Source: Frigidibacter oleivorans
GTDB lineage: Bacteria; Pseudomonadota; Alphaproteobacteria; Rhodobacterales; Rhodobacteraceae
Assembly (NCBI RefSeq): GCF_003993775.1
Contig: NZ_RJRZ01000026.1
Span: 1 to 41,403 of the forward strand
Reading direction: 5' to 3'
DNA: 41,403 nt
Within the stretch, counting starts at the first letter, position 1. Each line of letters opens with the position of its first letter. The position numbers were made by a program, and so were the translations under genes. This document shows positions 32,600 to 40,044 of the stretch, in pieces. A model generated the notes under the pieces. That model ran no database searches. It saw only the letters and a list, made by a program, of their open reading frames with translations, and was not told the origin of the DNA.

Positions 32600-32980
32600 A
32601 TGATCGCTGCCCTCTATGCACCGCCGCTGGTGCTGCTCCTGTTCGTGCTGACGATGCAGGTGGTCTCCCGCCGCAAGTCGCGGGCGATCTCGCTGGGGGA
32701 TGGCGGCGATCCGGCGCTGCTGGCGCGCATCCGCGCCCATGGCAACTGCGCCGAATATGCGCCCCTCGGCCTGCTGCTGATGGTCGTCGCCGAACTGTCG
32801 GGGGCGGCGCCAGCGGTGGTGCACCTGTCCGGTCTGGCGCTGGTCGCGGGACGGCTGCTTCACGCCTGGGCGCTGGCCTGGCGCGGGCCCTTCGCGGCCC
32901 GTGCCGGCGGCATGGTGCTGACGCTGACCTCGCTGGTCCTGTCCTCGCTGGCGGGGCTGGTGGGGGTGCTGGCGGCGTAA
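32600..32980 (+). CDS. MAPEG-family membrane protein
   Basis: 126 residues from the ATG at 32600, which has GGAG seven bases upstream (an ATG at 32585 lacks this). Four hydrophobic segments: IAALYAPPLVLLLFVLTMQVV, YAPLGLLLMVVAEL, VHLSGLALVAGRLLHAWAL and GGMVLTLTSLVLSSLAGLVGVL. The region ARIRAHGNCAEYAPLGLLL corresponds to the conserved R-x-H-x-N-x-x-E element of MAPEG proteins (YecN-like), some of which are glutathione-dependent. Substrate unknown. It follows the GT-A-like gene by 41 bases and may be co-transcribed. Confidence 0.88.
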   Translation: MIAALYAPPLVLLLFVLTMQVVSRRKSRAISLGDGGDPALLARIRAHGNCAEYAPLGLLLMVVAELSGAAPAVVHLSGLALVAGRLLHAWALAWRGPFAARAGGMVLTLTSLVLSSLAGLVGVLAA

Positions 32981-33017
32981 GGCCCGGCCGCCATCGTCCG
33001 GCGCTGCACTTTCCCCC

Positions 33018-33046
33018 TTGCGCGACGGCCGGCAAGCGCCTAAATC
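33018..33046 (+). promoter_or_regulatory. Predicted promoter of the first tRNA-Gly
   Basis: TTGCGC (33018-33023), a 17-bp spacer and TAAATC (33041-33046), 19 bases before the tRNA. Its -35 hexamer is the same as that of the second tRNA-Gly gene (34125-34153). Confidence 0.6.
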
Positions 33047-33058
33047 CGCCGGCACCGA

Positions 33059-33140
33059 ACGGAGTGCGGGCGTAGCTCAGGGGTAGAGCATAACCTTGCC
33101 AAGGTTAGGGTCGTGAGTTCGAATCTCATCGCCCGCTCCA
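33059..33140 (+). repeat. 82-bp perfect direct repeat, copy 1 (tRNA-Gly plus 7-bp leader)
   Basis: The tRNA and the seven bases before it (ACGGAGT) are identical to 34161-34242. The identity ends exactly after CCA (next base G here, A in copy 2) and before the leading A. The two copies are 1,102 bp apart in the same orientation and enclose the DUF72 gene. Confidence 0.9.
33066..33140 (+). tRNA. tRNA-Gly (GCC)
   Basis: Acceptor GCGGGCG (33066-33072) pairs with CGCCCGC (33130-33136); discriminator T and encoded CCA. Anticodon stem TAACC/GGTTA encloses TTGCCAA, anticodon GCC at 33098-33100. The T-loop TTCGAAT is standard. A terminator follows at 33155. Confidence 0.97.
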
Positions 33141-33154
33141 GTTCGAGGCACAGC

Positions 33155-33178
33155 AGGGCCGCCCTCGGGCGGCCCTTG
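33155..33178 (+). terminator. Hairpin terminator after the first tRNA-Gly
   Basis: A perfect 10-bp stem (AGGGCCGCCC / GGGCGGCCCT) with a 2-base TC between the arms (so the innermost pairs must open), followed by only a short T stretch. Its place 15 bases after the tRNA supports a terminator role. Confidence 0.55.
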
Positions 33179-33304
33179 CCGTTGAGGGGCCGCGCTTCGA
33201 CCATCCCCGCCTCGCCGGCGAAAGCCCGCCCCGCATCCCGCGCCGCATCTTCCCAAGCGCGCCCGCCGCCGCCATCCTGCGGGCAGTGACAGCAGGAGGC
33301 CGGC

Positions 33305-34105
33305 ATGGCAGGCAGGATCCGCATCGGCATCGGGGGCTGGGTCTTCCCCGAATGGCGGGACAACTTCTATCCCAAGGGCCTCGTCCAGGCGCGGGAGCTG
33401 GAATATGCCGCCGGCCGGCTGACCGCGATCGAGATCAACGGCACCTTCTATCGCACCCCTTCCGACCAGACGTTCCGGGACTGGCACGATGCGGTGCCCG
33501 AAGGCTTTGTCTTCGCGGTCAAGGCGCCGCGCTATGCCACCAATCGCAAGGTGCTGGCCGAGGCGGGCGACAGCGTCGGGCGGTTCATGGACAGCGGCCT
33601 GCGCCTGCTGGGGGACAGGCTGGGGCCGGTCAACTGGCAGTTCGCGCCGACCAAACGCTTCGACCGCGACGATTTCGCGGCCTTTCTCGACCTGCTGCCC
33701 GACCGTCTGGGCGACCGGCCGCTGCGGCACGCGGTCGAGGTGCGGCACGAGAGCTTCCTTTGCGCGGAGTTCGTCGATCTGTGTCGTGACCGGGGGATCG
33801 CGGTGGTGACGGCGGGGGATTCGGACCATCCGCAGATTGCCGACGCGACCGCCCCCTTCCACTATGCCCGGATCATGGGCACGACCGAGGAGCATCCCGC
33901 GGGCTATGGCCCGCAGGCGCTGGACCGCTGGGCGGCGCGGGCGGGGGACTGGGCGGCGGGGCGGCGTGCCGAGGGTCTGAACCACGTCACGGCCGAGGAT
34001 CCCGCGGCCGGGGCCCGCGACGTCTTCCTGTTCGTCATCTCGGGCGCCAAGGCCCGCAACCCCGCCGCGGCACTGGCGCTGATCGAGCGGGTCGGCAGCC
34101 GCTGA
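33305..34105 (+). CDS. DUF72-family protein (YecE-like)
   Basis: 266 residues from the ATG at 33305 with AGGAGG ahead. The TIM-barrel-like DUF72 family is marked by IRIGIGGWVFPEWRDNFYPKGL at the start, EINGTFYRTPSDQTFRDWHDAVPEGFVFAVKAPRYATN, then FAPTKRFDRDDFAAFLDLLPDRL and HAVEVRHESFL; all are present in order. Length is normal. Function is unknown; the fold and conserved Glu, Lys and Asp residues suggest an enzyme, and some annotations mention an association with Fe-S or nucleic acid repair without proof. The gene is framed by two identical tRNA-Gly genes. Confidence 0.92.
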   Translation: MAGRIRIGIGGWVFPEWRDNFYPKGLVQARELEYAAGRLTAIEINGTFYRTPSDQTFRDWHDAVPEGFVFAVKAPRYATNRKVLAEAGDSVGRFMDSGLRLLGDRLGPVNWQFAPTKRFDRDDFAAFLDLLPDRLGDRPLRHAVEVRHESFLCAEFVDLCRDRGIAVVTAGDSDHPQIADATAPFHYARIMGTTEEHPAGYGPQALDRWAARAGDWAAGRRAEGLNHVTAEDPAAGARDVFLFVISGAKARNPAAALALIERVGSR

Positions 34106-34124
34106 GCCCGCCGCGAAATTCCCC

Positions 34125-34153
34125 TTGCGCGCCCTCGCGCTCGGGGCTATCAG
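34125..34153 (+). promoter_or_regulatory. Predicted promoter of the second tRNA-Gly
   Basis: TTGCGC (34125-34130), a 17-bp spacer and TATCAG (34148-34153), 14 bases before the tRNA. The -35 hexamer equals that of the first copy but the spacer and -10 differ, so the duplication did not include the promoter. Confidence 0.6.
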
Positions 34154-34160
34154 ACGCGCC

Positions 34161-34242
34161 ACGGAGTGCGGGCGTAGCTCAGGGGTAGAGCATAACCTTG
34201 CCAAGGTTAGGGTCGTGAGTTCGAATCTCATCGCCCGCTCCA
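34161..34242 (+). repeat. 82-bp perfect direct repeat, copy 2 (tRNA-Gly plus 7-bp leader)
   Basis: Identical to 33059-33140. Flanking bases differ on both sides, so the shared unit is the tRNA plus its 7-base 5' leader ACGGAGT. Confidence 0.9.
34168..34242 (+). tRNA. tRNA-Gly (GCC), second copy
   Basis: Sequence identical to the gene at 33066-33140, with encoded CCA and anticodon GCC. It is followed within six bases by the hairpin at 34248-34276. Confidence 0.97.
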
Positions 34243-34247
34243 AACGA

Positions 34248-34276
34248 AAAGGCCGGTCCCTTTGGGGCCGGCCTTT
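34248..34276. terminator. Bidirectional hairpin terminator between tRNA-Gly and the MFS gene
   Basis: Arms AAAGGCCGGTCCC and GGGGCCGGCCTTT pair with one G-T wobble around a TTT loop. Short A and T runs on either side suit termination in both directions, for the tRNA on the plus strand and the MFS gene (ending at 34295) on the minus strand. Confidence 0.7.
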
Positions 34277-34294
34277 CGCGTTCCGGGGGCGTCG

Positions 34295-35500
34295 TCAGTC
34301 CTGCGTGGCGAACCGCCGCCAGCCCCAGGCCACGGCGGCGGCCAGTGCCACGATCAGGCCATATCCCGTCGCCGTCGCCAGCAGGCCGGCCTGCGGGGCG
34401 ATCAGTCCGGCGATGATCGTGGGCAGGCCGAAGGCTAGGTAGGACAGGGTGTAGAGCGCCGCGAACATCTCGCCCCGCGTCTCGGCCGAGGCGAGCGGGG
34501 CGAGGCTGCGGATGGTGCCGTAAAAACAGGTGCCGAAGCCCACGCCGCTCAGCCCCAGCCCCAGAAGATACAGCGTGATCCCTCCGGTCTGCATCCCCAG
34601 CAGCGACACCAGCGTTCCGATTGCCAGGGTCGCGGTGCCGGTCAGCATGACCTGCCGCTGATGCACGCGGCGCGACACGAAGGTCGACAGCGCCCCGGTT
34701 CCCGCCAGCAAGAGCACGACCCCGGCTTCGGCCACCGGATCGCGGATGCCGAAGACCTGCGACACGATCCCGGTGCCGAGCGACAGGTAGAGCCCGCCGA
34801 TGGCCCAGCCGGCAAAGACCGCCGGCGCGCTGCGCCAGAAGGTCGCCCGTGCCGGGGCCGGCAGGCCGACGCGGGGCCGCAGGGCGCGCCGCAGGCCTTC
34901 GAGGCGGGGGGAGGTCTCGGGCAGGAGCCAGCACAGCGGCGCCCCCAGCAGATAGAGCAGCGCCAGCCCGCCGAACACGTCCGCGCCCGGATGGCGGGCG
35001 TATTTCATGGCGAGGCCGGACAGCATCGCCCCCGCCGCCAGCCCGCACAGCGGCGGCACCGCCGTCCAGACCGCGGCGGTGCCGGGCCGGTCGCGCGGTT
35101 CCAGTTCTGCCGCGAAGGCCGTCAGCGCCGGCATCAGCAGCCCGGTCGCCGCCCCCTGCACCGCCCGCGCCGTCAGCAACCCGCCCACGCTGTCGGCCTG
35201 CCAGAACAGCAGCACCGCCAGCGCCAGCCCCGCGAAGCCGAGGCTCAGCGCCGGGCGTCGCCCGATATGGTCGGAAACCGATCCCACGACCAGCAGCGCC
35301 GCCAGCAGCGCCGCGGCATAGATCGCGAAGATCGCCGAGATCATCGCGGGCGAAAAGCCGATCTGCTGCTGCAGCACGGGATAGAACAGCGTCGGCGCCG
35401 CGGCCCCCGCCATCATGAAGAAGGCCCCGGCAAGGGTGAAGGCGAAACCCGCCCCGCCCAGCGACAGGGCGGCGGCGGGGCTGGGGGAGGGTGTCGGCAT
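34295..35500 (-). CDS. MFS transporter
   Basis: 401 residues from the ATG at 35498-35500, preceded by GAGG. Twelve hydrophobic helices and the MFS loop 2-3 signature VGSVSDHIGRRPALSLGF, with a related pattern in the second half, plus ARAVQGAATGLLMPALTAFAAEL in helix 4. It looks like a drug- or metabolite-efflux member rather than a sugar importer, but the substrate cannot be read from the sequence. It is divergent from an ArsR-type regulator with two 20-bp operator-like repeats between them, so expression is probably repressed by that protein and released by an unknown inducer. Confidence 0.9.
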   Translation of the reverse strand: MPTPSPSPAAALSLGGAGFAFTLAGAFFMMAGAAAPTLFYPVLQQQIGFSPAMISAIFAIYAAALLAALLVVGSVSDHIGRRPALSLGFAGLALAVLLFWQADSVGGLLTARAVQGAATGLLMPALTAFAAELEPRDRPGTAAVWTAVPPLCGLAAGAMLSGLAMKYARHPGADVFGGLALLYLLGAPLCWLLPETSPRLEGLRRALRPRVGLPAPARATFWRSAPAVFAGWAIGGLYLSLGTGIVSQVFGIRDPVAEAGVVLLLAGTGALSTFVSRRVHQRQVMLTGTATLAIGTLVSLLGMQTGGITLYLLGLGLSGVGFGTCFYGTIRSLAPLASAETRGEMFAALYTLSYLAFGLPTIIAGLIAPQAGLLATATGYGLIVALAAAVAWGWRRFATQD

Positions 35501-35544
35501 GCTGCGGTCCTCGGGTCCGGATCCGGCGCGGCCGGATCTGTCAC

Positions 35545-35564
35545 GGTTCGAATTCTTTCGAACC
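35545..35564. promoter_or_regulatory. Operator 1, perfect inverted repeat
   Basis: GGTTCGAA, 4-bp spacer TTCT, TTCGAACC: 8-bp arms, perfectly symmetric. It lies between the divergent MFS and ArsR genes and covers the expected start of transcription for the MFS gene. Its centre is 44 bp (about four helical turns) from operator 2. Confidence 0.7.
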
Positions 35565-35566
35565 GA

Positions 35567-35595
35567 TATCTACTACCGTCGCGCATATGGTTCAA
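35567..35595 (-). promoter_or_regulatory. Predicted promoter of the MFS gene
   Basis: On the minus strand TTGAAC (35590-35595) lies within operator 2, followed by a 17-bp spacer and TAGATA (35567-35572). Predicted start is near 35560, inside operator 1, so both operators would block it. Confidence 0.45.
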
Positions 35596-35608
35596 CTATA
35601 TTCGAACC
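35589..35608. promoter_or_regulatory. Operator 2, same 20-bp plan, abutting the ArsR start codon
   Basis: GGTTCAAC, 4-bp spacer TATA, TTCGAACC: the right arm is identical to operator 1 and the left arm shares GGTTC. It contains TATATT (35597-35602), a good -10 for the ArsR gene, six bases before the ATG at 35609. Confidence 0.65.
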
Positions 35609-35941
35609 ATGGATATCGAAGACCCTCCCATCGAGGCGCTCGACCTGCCGCATCCGGCGCGGGACGACATCGCGCTGACGCAGGTTCTGTTCGCGCTGAG
35701 CGACCCGGTCCGGCTGGAACTGGTGCGCGAGATCGCGGCCGGCCCGAAGGAGATGGCGGCCTGCGACGCGCTGCGCCCGGACATCCCGAAATCCACGCGC
35801 TCGCATATGGTCAAGGTCCTGCGCGAGGCAGGCGTGCTGCGCAGCGAGCCGCTCGGCCGCTGCCGCCTGTTGCAGCTGCGCCGCGCCGATCTGGAGGCGC
35901 GCTTTCCCGGCCTGCTGGATGCGGTCCTGACCCGGTCCTGA
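35609..35941 (+). CDS. ArsR/HTH-type transcriptional repressor
   Basis: 110 residues. The frame starts at the ATG at 35609 directly after operator 2; no ribosome-binding sequence can be fitted, and no ATG, GTG or TTG in the adjoining upstream codons is usable. Together with TATATT six bases upstream this suggests a leaderless mRNA. Winged-helix ArsR features are LTQVLFALSDPVRLELVREIAAGPKEMAACDAL and the recognition helix IPKSTRSHMVKVLREAGVLRSEPLGRCRLLQLRRADLEARFPGLL. There is one Cys in the DNA-binding half (CDAL) and one in the wing (GRCRLL), so no classical metal-binding CxC pair; the inducer may be organic rather than arsenite. It probably represses itself and the divergent MFS gene through the operators. 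Confidence 0.88.
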   Translation: MDIEDPPIEALDLPHPARDDIALTQVLFALSDPVRLELVREIAAGPKEMAACDALRPDIPKSTRSHMVKVLREAGVLRSEPLGRCRLLQLRRADLEARFPGLLDAVLTRS

Positions 35942-35978
35942 CCCGGCCCCTCTTGCGACGCGCGGGGGCGATCAGCGT

Positions 35979-36007
35979 TTGCCCGCCACCCCGCGCCGCC
36001 CTATAAG
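35979..36007 (+). promoter_or_regulatory. Predicted promoter of the hisBH genes
   Basis: TTGCCC (35979-35984), a 17-bp spacer and TATAAG (36002-36007), the best -10 match in the window; transcription would begin near 36014, about 20 bases before the hisB ATG. No leader peptide or attenuator fits in so short a leader. Confidence 0.6.
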
Positions 36008-36033
36008 GCGGCGTGCCGACAGGAGAGATGCCG

Positions 36034-36621
36034 ATGCGCAGCGCCACGATCACGCGCAAGACTGCCGAGACCTCGGTTTCGGTCATGCTGGAACTCGACG
36101 GGACCGGAAGCTACCGGAACGAGACGGGCGTGGGCTTCTTCGACCACATGCTCGACCAACTGTCGCGCCATTCGCTGATCGACCTGAACGTGCACGCCGA
36201 AGGCGACCGCCATATCGACGACCACCACACGGTCGAGGATACCGGCATCGCCATCGGGCAGGCGCTGGCCAAGGCGCTTGGCGACAAGCGGGGCATCCGC
36301 CGCTATGGCCATTTCGCGCTGGCGATGGACGACACGCTGGTGACGGCGGCGCTCGACCTGTCGGGGCGGCCCTGGCTCGCCTGGAACCTGCCGTTCACGG
36401 CGGGACAGATCGGCAGCTTCGACACCGAACTGGTGCGCGAATTCTTCCAGGCGCTCAGCACCCATGGCGGCATCACCCTGCATGTGGACCTGATCCGCGG
36501 GGTGAACAGCCATCACATCGCCGAGGCCGCGTTCAAGGCCGTCGCCCGCGCACTGCGGATGGCGGTGGAGCCTGATCCGCGGATGGCCGGCGCGCTGCCC
36601 TCGACGAAGGGGGCGCTCTGA
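36034..36621 (+). CDS. hisB: Imidazoleglycerol-phosphate dehydratase
   Basis: 195 residues from the ATG at 36034 with GGAGAG six bases ahead; ATG at 36028 and a GTG further up are possible but overlap that ribosome site. The stand-alone dehydratase length is as expected (195). Metal-binding His motifs are [33 protein letters not shown] and [16 protein letters not shown], which hold the two Mn ions. It removes water from imidazoleglycerol phosphate in step six of histidine synthesis. Its TGA overlaps the ATG of hisH. Confidence 0.97.
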   Translation: MRSATITRKTAETSVSVMLELDGTGSYRNETGVGFFDHMLDQLSRHSLIDLNVHAEGDRHIDDHHTVEDTGIAIGQALAKALGDKRGIRRYGHFALAMDDTLVTAALDLSGRPWLAWNLPFTAGQIGSFDTELVREFFQALSTHGGITLHVDLIRGVNSHHIAEAAFKAVARALRMAVEPDPRMAGALPSTKGAL

Positions 36622-37259
36622 TGCTGACGGCGCTGGTCGATTACGACAGCGGCAACCTGCATTCGGCGGAAAAGGCCTTCCAGCGGATGGCGGCAGAGAC
36701 CGGGTCTGGCCGGGTCGTCGTCACCTCGGACCCCGATCTGGTGGCCCGGGCGGACCGGATCGTGCTGCCGGGCGACGGGGCCTTTCCCGCCTGCCGCGCG
36801 GCGCTTGGCGCACATGGCGGGCTGTTCGAGGCGATCGAGGCGGCGGTGCAGGGCCGCGGCGTGCCCTTCCTCGGCATCTGCATCGGCATGCAGATGCTGG
36901 CGACGCGCGGGCGGGAATATGCCGAAACGGCGGGCTTCGGCTGGATCGGGGGCGAGGTGGTGCGCATCGCCCCCGCCGATCCGGCGCTGAAGGTGCCGCA
37001 TATGGGCTGGAACGATCTGGTGGTGGACCATCCGCATCCGGTGCTGGACGGGATCGCCACGGGCGATCACGCCTATTTCGTCCATTCCTACCATTTCCGC
37101 GTCGCCGATCCGGCGCAGCGGCTGGCGCATGTGGACTACGCGGGCGAAATCACGGCCATCGTCGGGCGCGACACCATCGTCGGCACGCAGTTCCACCCGG
37201 AAAAGTCGCAGGCGACCGGCTTGCGACTGATCGCCAACTTCCTGCGCTGGCGGCCCTGA
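36621..37259 (+). CDS. hisH: Imidazole glycerol phosphate synthase, glutaminase subunit
   Basis: 212 residues; the ATG at 36621 overlaps hisB (TGATG). Class I glutamine amidotransferase with catalytic Cys87 in FLGICIGMQML and the His192 / Glu194 pair in FHPEKSQATG, plus the oxyanion strand PGDGAFPACRAAL and the characteristic PHMGWNDL and YFVHSYHF. It supplies ammonia to HisF, encoded 1.7 kb downstream. The gene ends just before the convergent DUF2147 gene. Confidence 0.97.
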   Translation: MLTALVDYDSGNLHSAEKAFQRMAAETGSGRVVVTSDPDLVARADRIVLPGDGAFPACRAALGAHGGLFEAIEAAVQGRGVPFLGICIGMQMLATRGREYAETAGFGWIGGEVVRIAPADPALKVPHMGWNDLVVDHPHPVLDGIATGDHAYFVHSYHFRVADPAQRLAHVDYAGEITAIVGRDTIVGTQFHPEKSQATGLRLIANFLRWRP

Positions 37260-37275
37260 TCGGCGGCGCGCGGGT

Positions 37276-37656
37276 TCAGTTCACCCGGCGCCAGGTCTGG
37301 GCCTTGCAGAACGGCCCGACGCAGCCCGACACCTTCAGATTGTCGCCCGACAGCGCCATCTTGGAACTGTAGACCTTGCCGGTCGAGGGTTGCCAGATCT
37401 TGCCGTCGCGGTATTGCCCCGGATCGCCGGGCCGCATGTCCCAGACGATGGGCTTGCCGAGGTTTTCCGACTTGTATTCGCCGCTCGCGTTGAAGGTGCG
37501 GGCGATGGTGCCGCAGATCGCCGGGCCGCAGGGCGCGATGGCCACATGCGCATAGGCGCCGTCATCCACCTCGGTCTGCCAGACGCCCTCGACCGGATCG
37601 GCCTGCGCGGCGGCGGCGGCCAGCATCAGCGCCGCCGCGATCATTGTGGTCTTCAT
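37276..37656 (-). CDS. DUF2147-domain exported protein
   Basis: 126 residues. Signal peptide [19 protein letters not shown] with cleavage before DPVEG, then [35 protein letters not shown] and [48 protein letters not shown], which is the usual DUF2147 layout (lipocalin-like beta-barrel) and its DGKIYDPxxGKxYxxxxxL-type motif. GGGAGG before the ATG is a strong ribosome site. It is periplasmic; function unknown. It interrupts the histidine block in the opposite orientation, between hisH and hisA. Confidence 0.92.
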   Translation of the reverse strand: MKTTMIAAALMLAAAAAQADPVEGVWQTEVDDGAYAHVAIAPCGPAICGTIARTFNASGEYKSENLGKPIVWDMRPGDPGQYRDGKIWQPSTGKVYSSKMALSGDNLKVSGCVGPFCKAQTWRRVN

Positions 37657-37829
37657 GTCGATCCTCCCCGATCGGACAACTCCCTGTCCGTCAGCATCGC
37701 GCCGCCGATGGCTCCGGCAAGCATGACGTGGCGTCCGCGTGCGGCCCCCGGCCCGGCTTTTCTTTGGCCGCGCCCTGTGGCAAGAGCCGCCCGGACCCCG
37801 CAGGGGGCCGCAGGCCGAAAGGAAGCGTC

Positions 37830-38561
37830 ATGATCCTGTATCCCGCCATCGACCTGAAGGACGGCCAGTGCGTCCGGCTGCTGCGCGGCGAGATGGACAA
37901 GGCCACGGTCTTTTCCGACGATCCCGCCGCGCAGGCCGAGGCATTTGCCGCCGCCGGCTGCCAGTGGATCCACCTCGTGGACCTGAACGGCGCCTTCGCC
38001 GGCGCGCCGGTCAACGCGGCGGCGGTGGAGGCGATCCTCGCCCGCGTCGACGTGCCCTGTCAGCTGGGCGGCGGCATCCGCGACATGACTACCATCGAGG
38101 CCTGGCTGCAGAAGGGGCTGTCGCGGGTCATCCTCGGCACCGTGGCGGTGGAAAACCCCGCGCTGGTGCGCGAGGCGGCCGCGGCCTTCCCCGGCAAGGT
38201 GGCGGTGGGGATCGACGCGCGCAACGGCCGGGTGGCGACCAAGGGCTGGGCGGAAGAGACCGAGGTGAAGGTGATCGACCTCGCCCGCAGCTTCGAGGAT
38301 GCGGGCGTGGCCGCGATCATCTACACCGACATCGACCGCGACGGCGCGATGGGCGGCCCGAATGTCGAGGCGACGGCGGCGCTGGCGCGGGCGGTGACGG
38401 TGCCGGTGATCGCCTCGGGCGGCGTCTCGTCGCTCGACGACCTGATTGCGCTGCGCGACTGCGGCGCGGCGCTGAACGGGGCGATCTCGGGCCGGGCGCT
38501 CTATGACGGCGCCATCGACCTGAAGGCGGCGCTGAAGGCGCTGAAGCCGGTCCGCGCCTGA
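37830..38561 (+). CDS. hisA: ProFAR isomerase
   Basis: 243 residues from the ATG at 37830 with GGAAG ahead. Half-barrel duplicated TIM fold: first catalytic Asp8 in [19 protein letters not shown], second in [16 protein letters not shown], with phosphate-binding QLGGGIRDM and [10 protein letters not shown]. It carries out the Amadori rearrangement of ProFAR to PRFAR in histidine synthesis. Stop and start overlap with the next small gene (TGATG). No clear promoter was found between the DUF2147 gene and hisA. Confidence 0.97.
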   Translation: MILYPAIDLKDGQCVRLLRGEMDKATVFSDDPAAQAEAFAAAGCQWIHLVDLNGAFAGAPVNAAAVEAILARVDVPCQLGGGIRDMTTIEAWLQKGLSRVILGTVAVENPALVREAAAAFPGKVAVGIDARNGRVATKGWAEETEVKVIDLARSFEDAGVAAIIYTDIDRDGAMGGPNVEATAALARAVTVPVIASGGVSSLDDLIALRDCGAALNGAISGRALYDGAIDLKAALKALKPVRA

Positions 38562-38848
38562 TGTCGCGGCGCTGGCGCCTGATCGTCGCGCTGGCGGTGT
38601 TGCTGACCGGGATCGCGCCGGTCCTGTCGGTGGTGATCGCGGGGGCGCTGGCCTCGGCCCATGGCTGCACCCTTCACGAGGGCTTCGTCAATCCCTGCGT
38701 CATCCTCGGGAAGGACCGGGGCGAGACGCTCTATACGATGGCGGTCGCCGGCTGGTTCGCGCTGGTGACCCTGCCGCTGGCCGCGCTGGCGGCGCTGGCC
38801 CTGGCGATCGAGGGGGTGGCGGCGCTGGTCCGCAGGCTGCGGCGCTGA
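38561..38848 (+). CDS. Small two-helix membrane protein
   Basis: 95 residues, starting on the TGATG overlap with hisA. Two hydrophobic segments, LIVALAVLLTGIAPVLSVVIAGALA and MAVAGWFALVTLPLAALAALALAIEG, flank a short loop with HGCTLHEGFVNPCVILGKDRG, where two Cys could form a disulfide if the loop is outside. The C-terminus is Arg-rich and cytosolic-looking. No family recognised. The overlap implies co-translation with HisA, but a direct part in histidine synthesis is not implied. Confidence 0.8.
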   Translation: MSRRWRLIVALAVLLTGIAPVLSVVIAGALASAHGCTLHEGFVNPCVILGKDRGETLYTMAVAGWFALVTLPLAALAALALAIEGVAALVRRLRR

Positions 38849-38915
38849 TCCGCTTGGCCCGCCCGGCGAATGGGGCTAGGAACGCGGTCAAAGACCCGCC
38901 GATCCCGAGGACGCG

Positions 38916-39677
38916 ATGCTGAAGACCCGGATCATCCCCTGCCTCGACGTGGCCGATGGCCGCGTCGTCAAGGGCGTCAACTTCGTCGATCTGGTCGATG
39001 CCGGCGACCCGGTAGAGGCGGCGAAGGCCTATGACGCGGCGGGGGCGGACGAGCTGTGCTTCCTCGACATCCACGCCACCCATGAAAACCGCGGCACGAT
39101 GTTCGACCTCGTCACCCGCACCGCGGAACAGTGCTTCATGCCGCTGACCGTGGGCGGCGGTGTCCGCACGCCCGAGGATGTGCGCGCGCTGCTGCTGGCG
39201 GGGGCGGACAAGGTGTCGTTCAACTCCGCCGCCGTCGCCGATCCCGATGTCGTCGCCCGCAGCGCCGACCGCTTCGGCAGCCAGTGCATCGTCGTCGCCA
39301 TCGACGCCAAGACCGTGGCGCCGGGCCGGTGGGAGATCTTCACCCATGGCGGGCGCAAGGCCACGGGCATCGACGCGGTGGCATTCGCCCGCACTGTCGC
39401 CGCCAAGGGGGCGGGCGAGATCCTCCTGACCTCGATGGATCGCGACGGCACCCGCGCCGGCTTCAACCTGCCGCTGACCCGCGCCATCTCGGACGCGGTG
39501 GAGGTGCCGGTGATCGCCTCGGGCGGGGTCGGCACGCTCGACCATCTGGTCGAGGGGGTGACGCAGGGCGGAGCCTCGGCGGTGCTGGCGGCCTCGATCT
39601 TCCATTTCGGCGATTTCACCATCCGGCAGGCCAAGGAACACATGGCCGCCGCCGGCATCCCGATGAGGCTCGCATGA
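38916..39677 (+). CDS. hisF: Imidazole glycerol phosphate synthase, cyclase subunit
   Basis: 253 residues. TIM barrel with catalytic Asp11 in [19 protein letters not shown] and the second Asp in [13 protein letters not shown], phosphate-binding [12 protein letters not shown] and [13 protein letters not shown]. It joins with HisH to turn PRFAR and ammonia into imidazoleglycerol phosphate and AICAR. A weak promoter (TTGGCC at 38854, 17 bp, TAGGAA) lies just upstream. Its stop overlaps hisE (ATGA). Confidence 0.97.
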   Translation: MLKTRIIPCLDVADGRVVKGVNFVDLVDAGDPVEAAKAYDAAGADELCFLDIHATHENRGTMFDLVTRTAEQCFMPLTVGGGVRTPEDVRALLLAGADKVSFNSAAVADPDVVARSADRFGSQCIVVAIDAKTVAPGRWEIFTHGGRKATGIDAVAFARTVAAKGAGEILLTSMDRDGTRAGFNLPLTRAISDAVEVPVIASGGVGTLDHLVEGVTQGGASAVLAASIFHFGDFTIRQAKEHMAAAGIPMRLA

Positions 39678-39985
39678 CCCCGCTGCACCGGCTCGCCGCC
39701 ACCGTCGAAGCCCGTCGCGGCGCCGATCCCGACAGTTCCTGGACGGCGAAGCTGTTCGCCAAGGGACCCGAGAAATGCGCCGAGAAATTCGGCGAGGAGG
39801 CGGTGGAGGCAATCATCGAGGCGGTGAAGGGCGACCGCGACCGCCTGACCGCCGAGGCGGCCGACGTGCTGTATCACCTGCTGGTCATGCTGGCCGCGCG
39901 CGGCGTGACGCTGGCCGAGGTCGAGGCCGAGCTGGAACGCCGCGAGGGCATCTCGGGCATCGCCGAAAAGGCCGGGCGGGGGTAG
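39674..39985 (+). CDS. hisE: Phosphoribosyl-ATP pyrophosphatase
   Basis: 103 residues from an ATG at 39674 overlapping the hisF stop. Helical MazG-like fold with [32 protein letters not shown] and [21 protein letters not shown]; the acidic EEAVE and EAADVLYH residues bind Mg. It hydrolyses phosphoribosyl-ATP in step two of histidine synthesis. The HisI partner activity is not encoded next to it. Confidence 0.96.
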   Translation: MTPLHRLAATVEARRGADPDSSWTAKLFAKGPEKCAEKFGEEAVEAIIEAVKGDRDRLTAEAADVLYHLLVMLAARGVTLAEVEAELERREGISGIAEKAGRG

Positions 39986-40044
39986 GGCGCGGCGCGTCTG
40001 GGGCGCGTCATCGTCCCGTCACAGCCGGACCCTAGCGAGGACGG

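Noticed and set aside
33077-34243. Minus-strand proteins starting with MRFELTTLTLARLCS or ending GDEIRTHDPNLGKVMLYP
   Set aside because: These are translations of the antisense strand of the two tRNA-Gly genes, a well-known annotation artefact.
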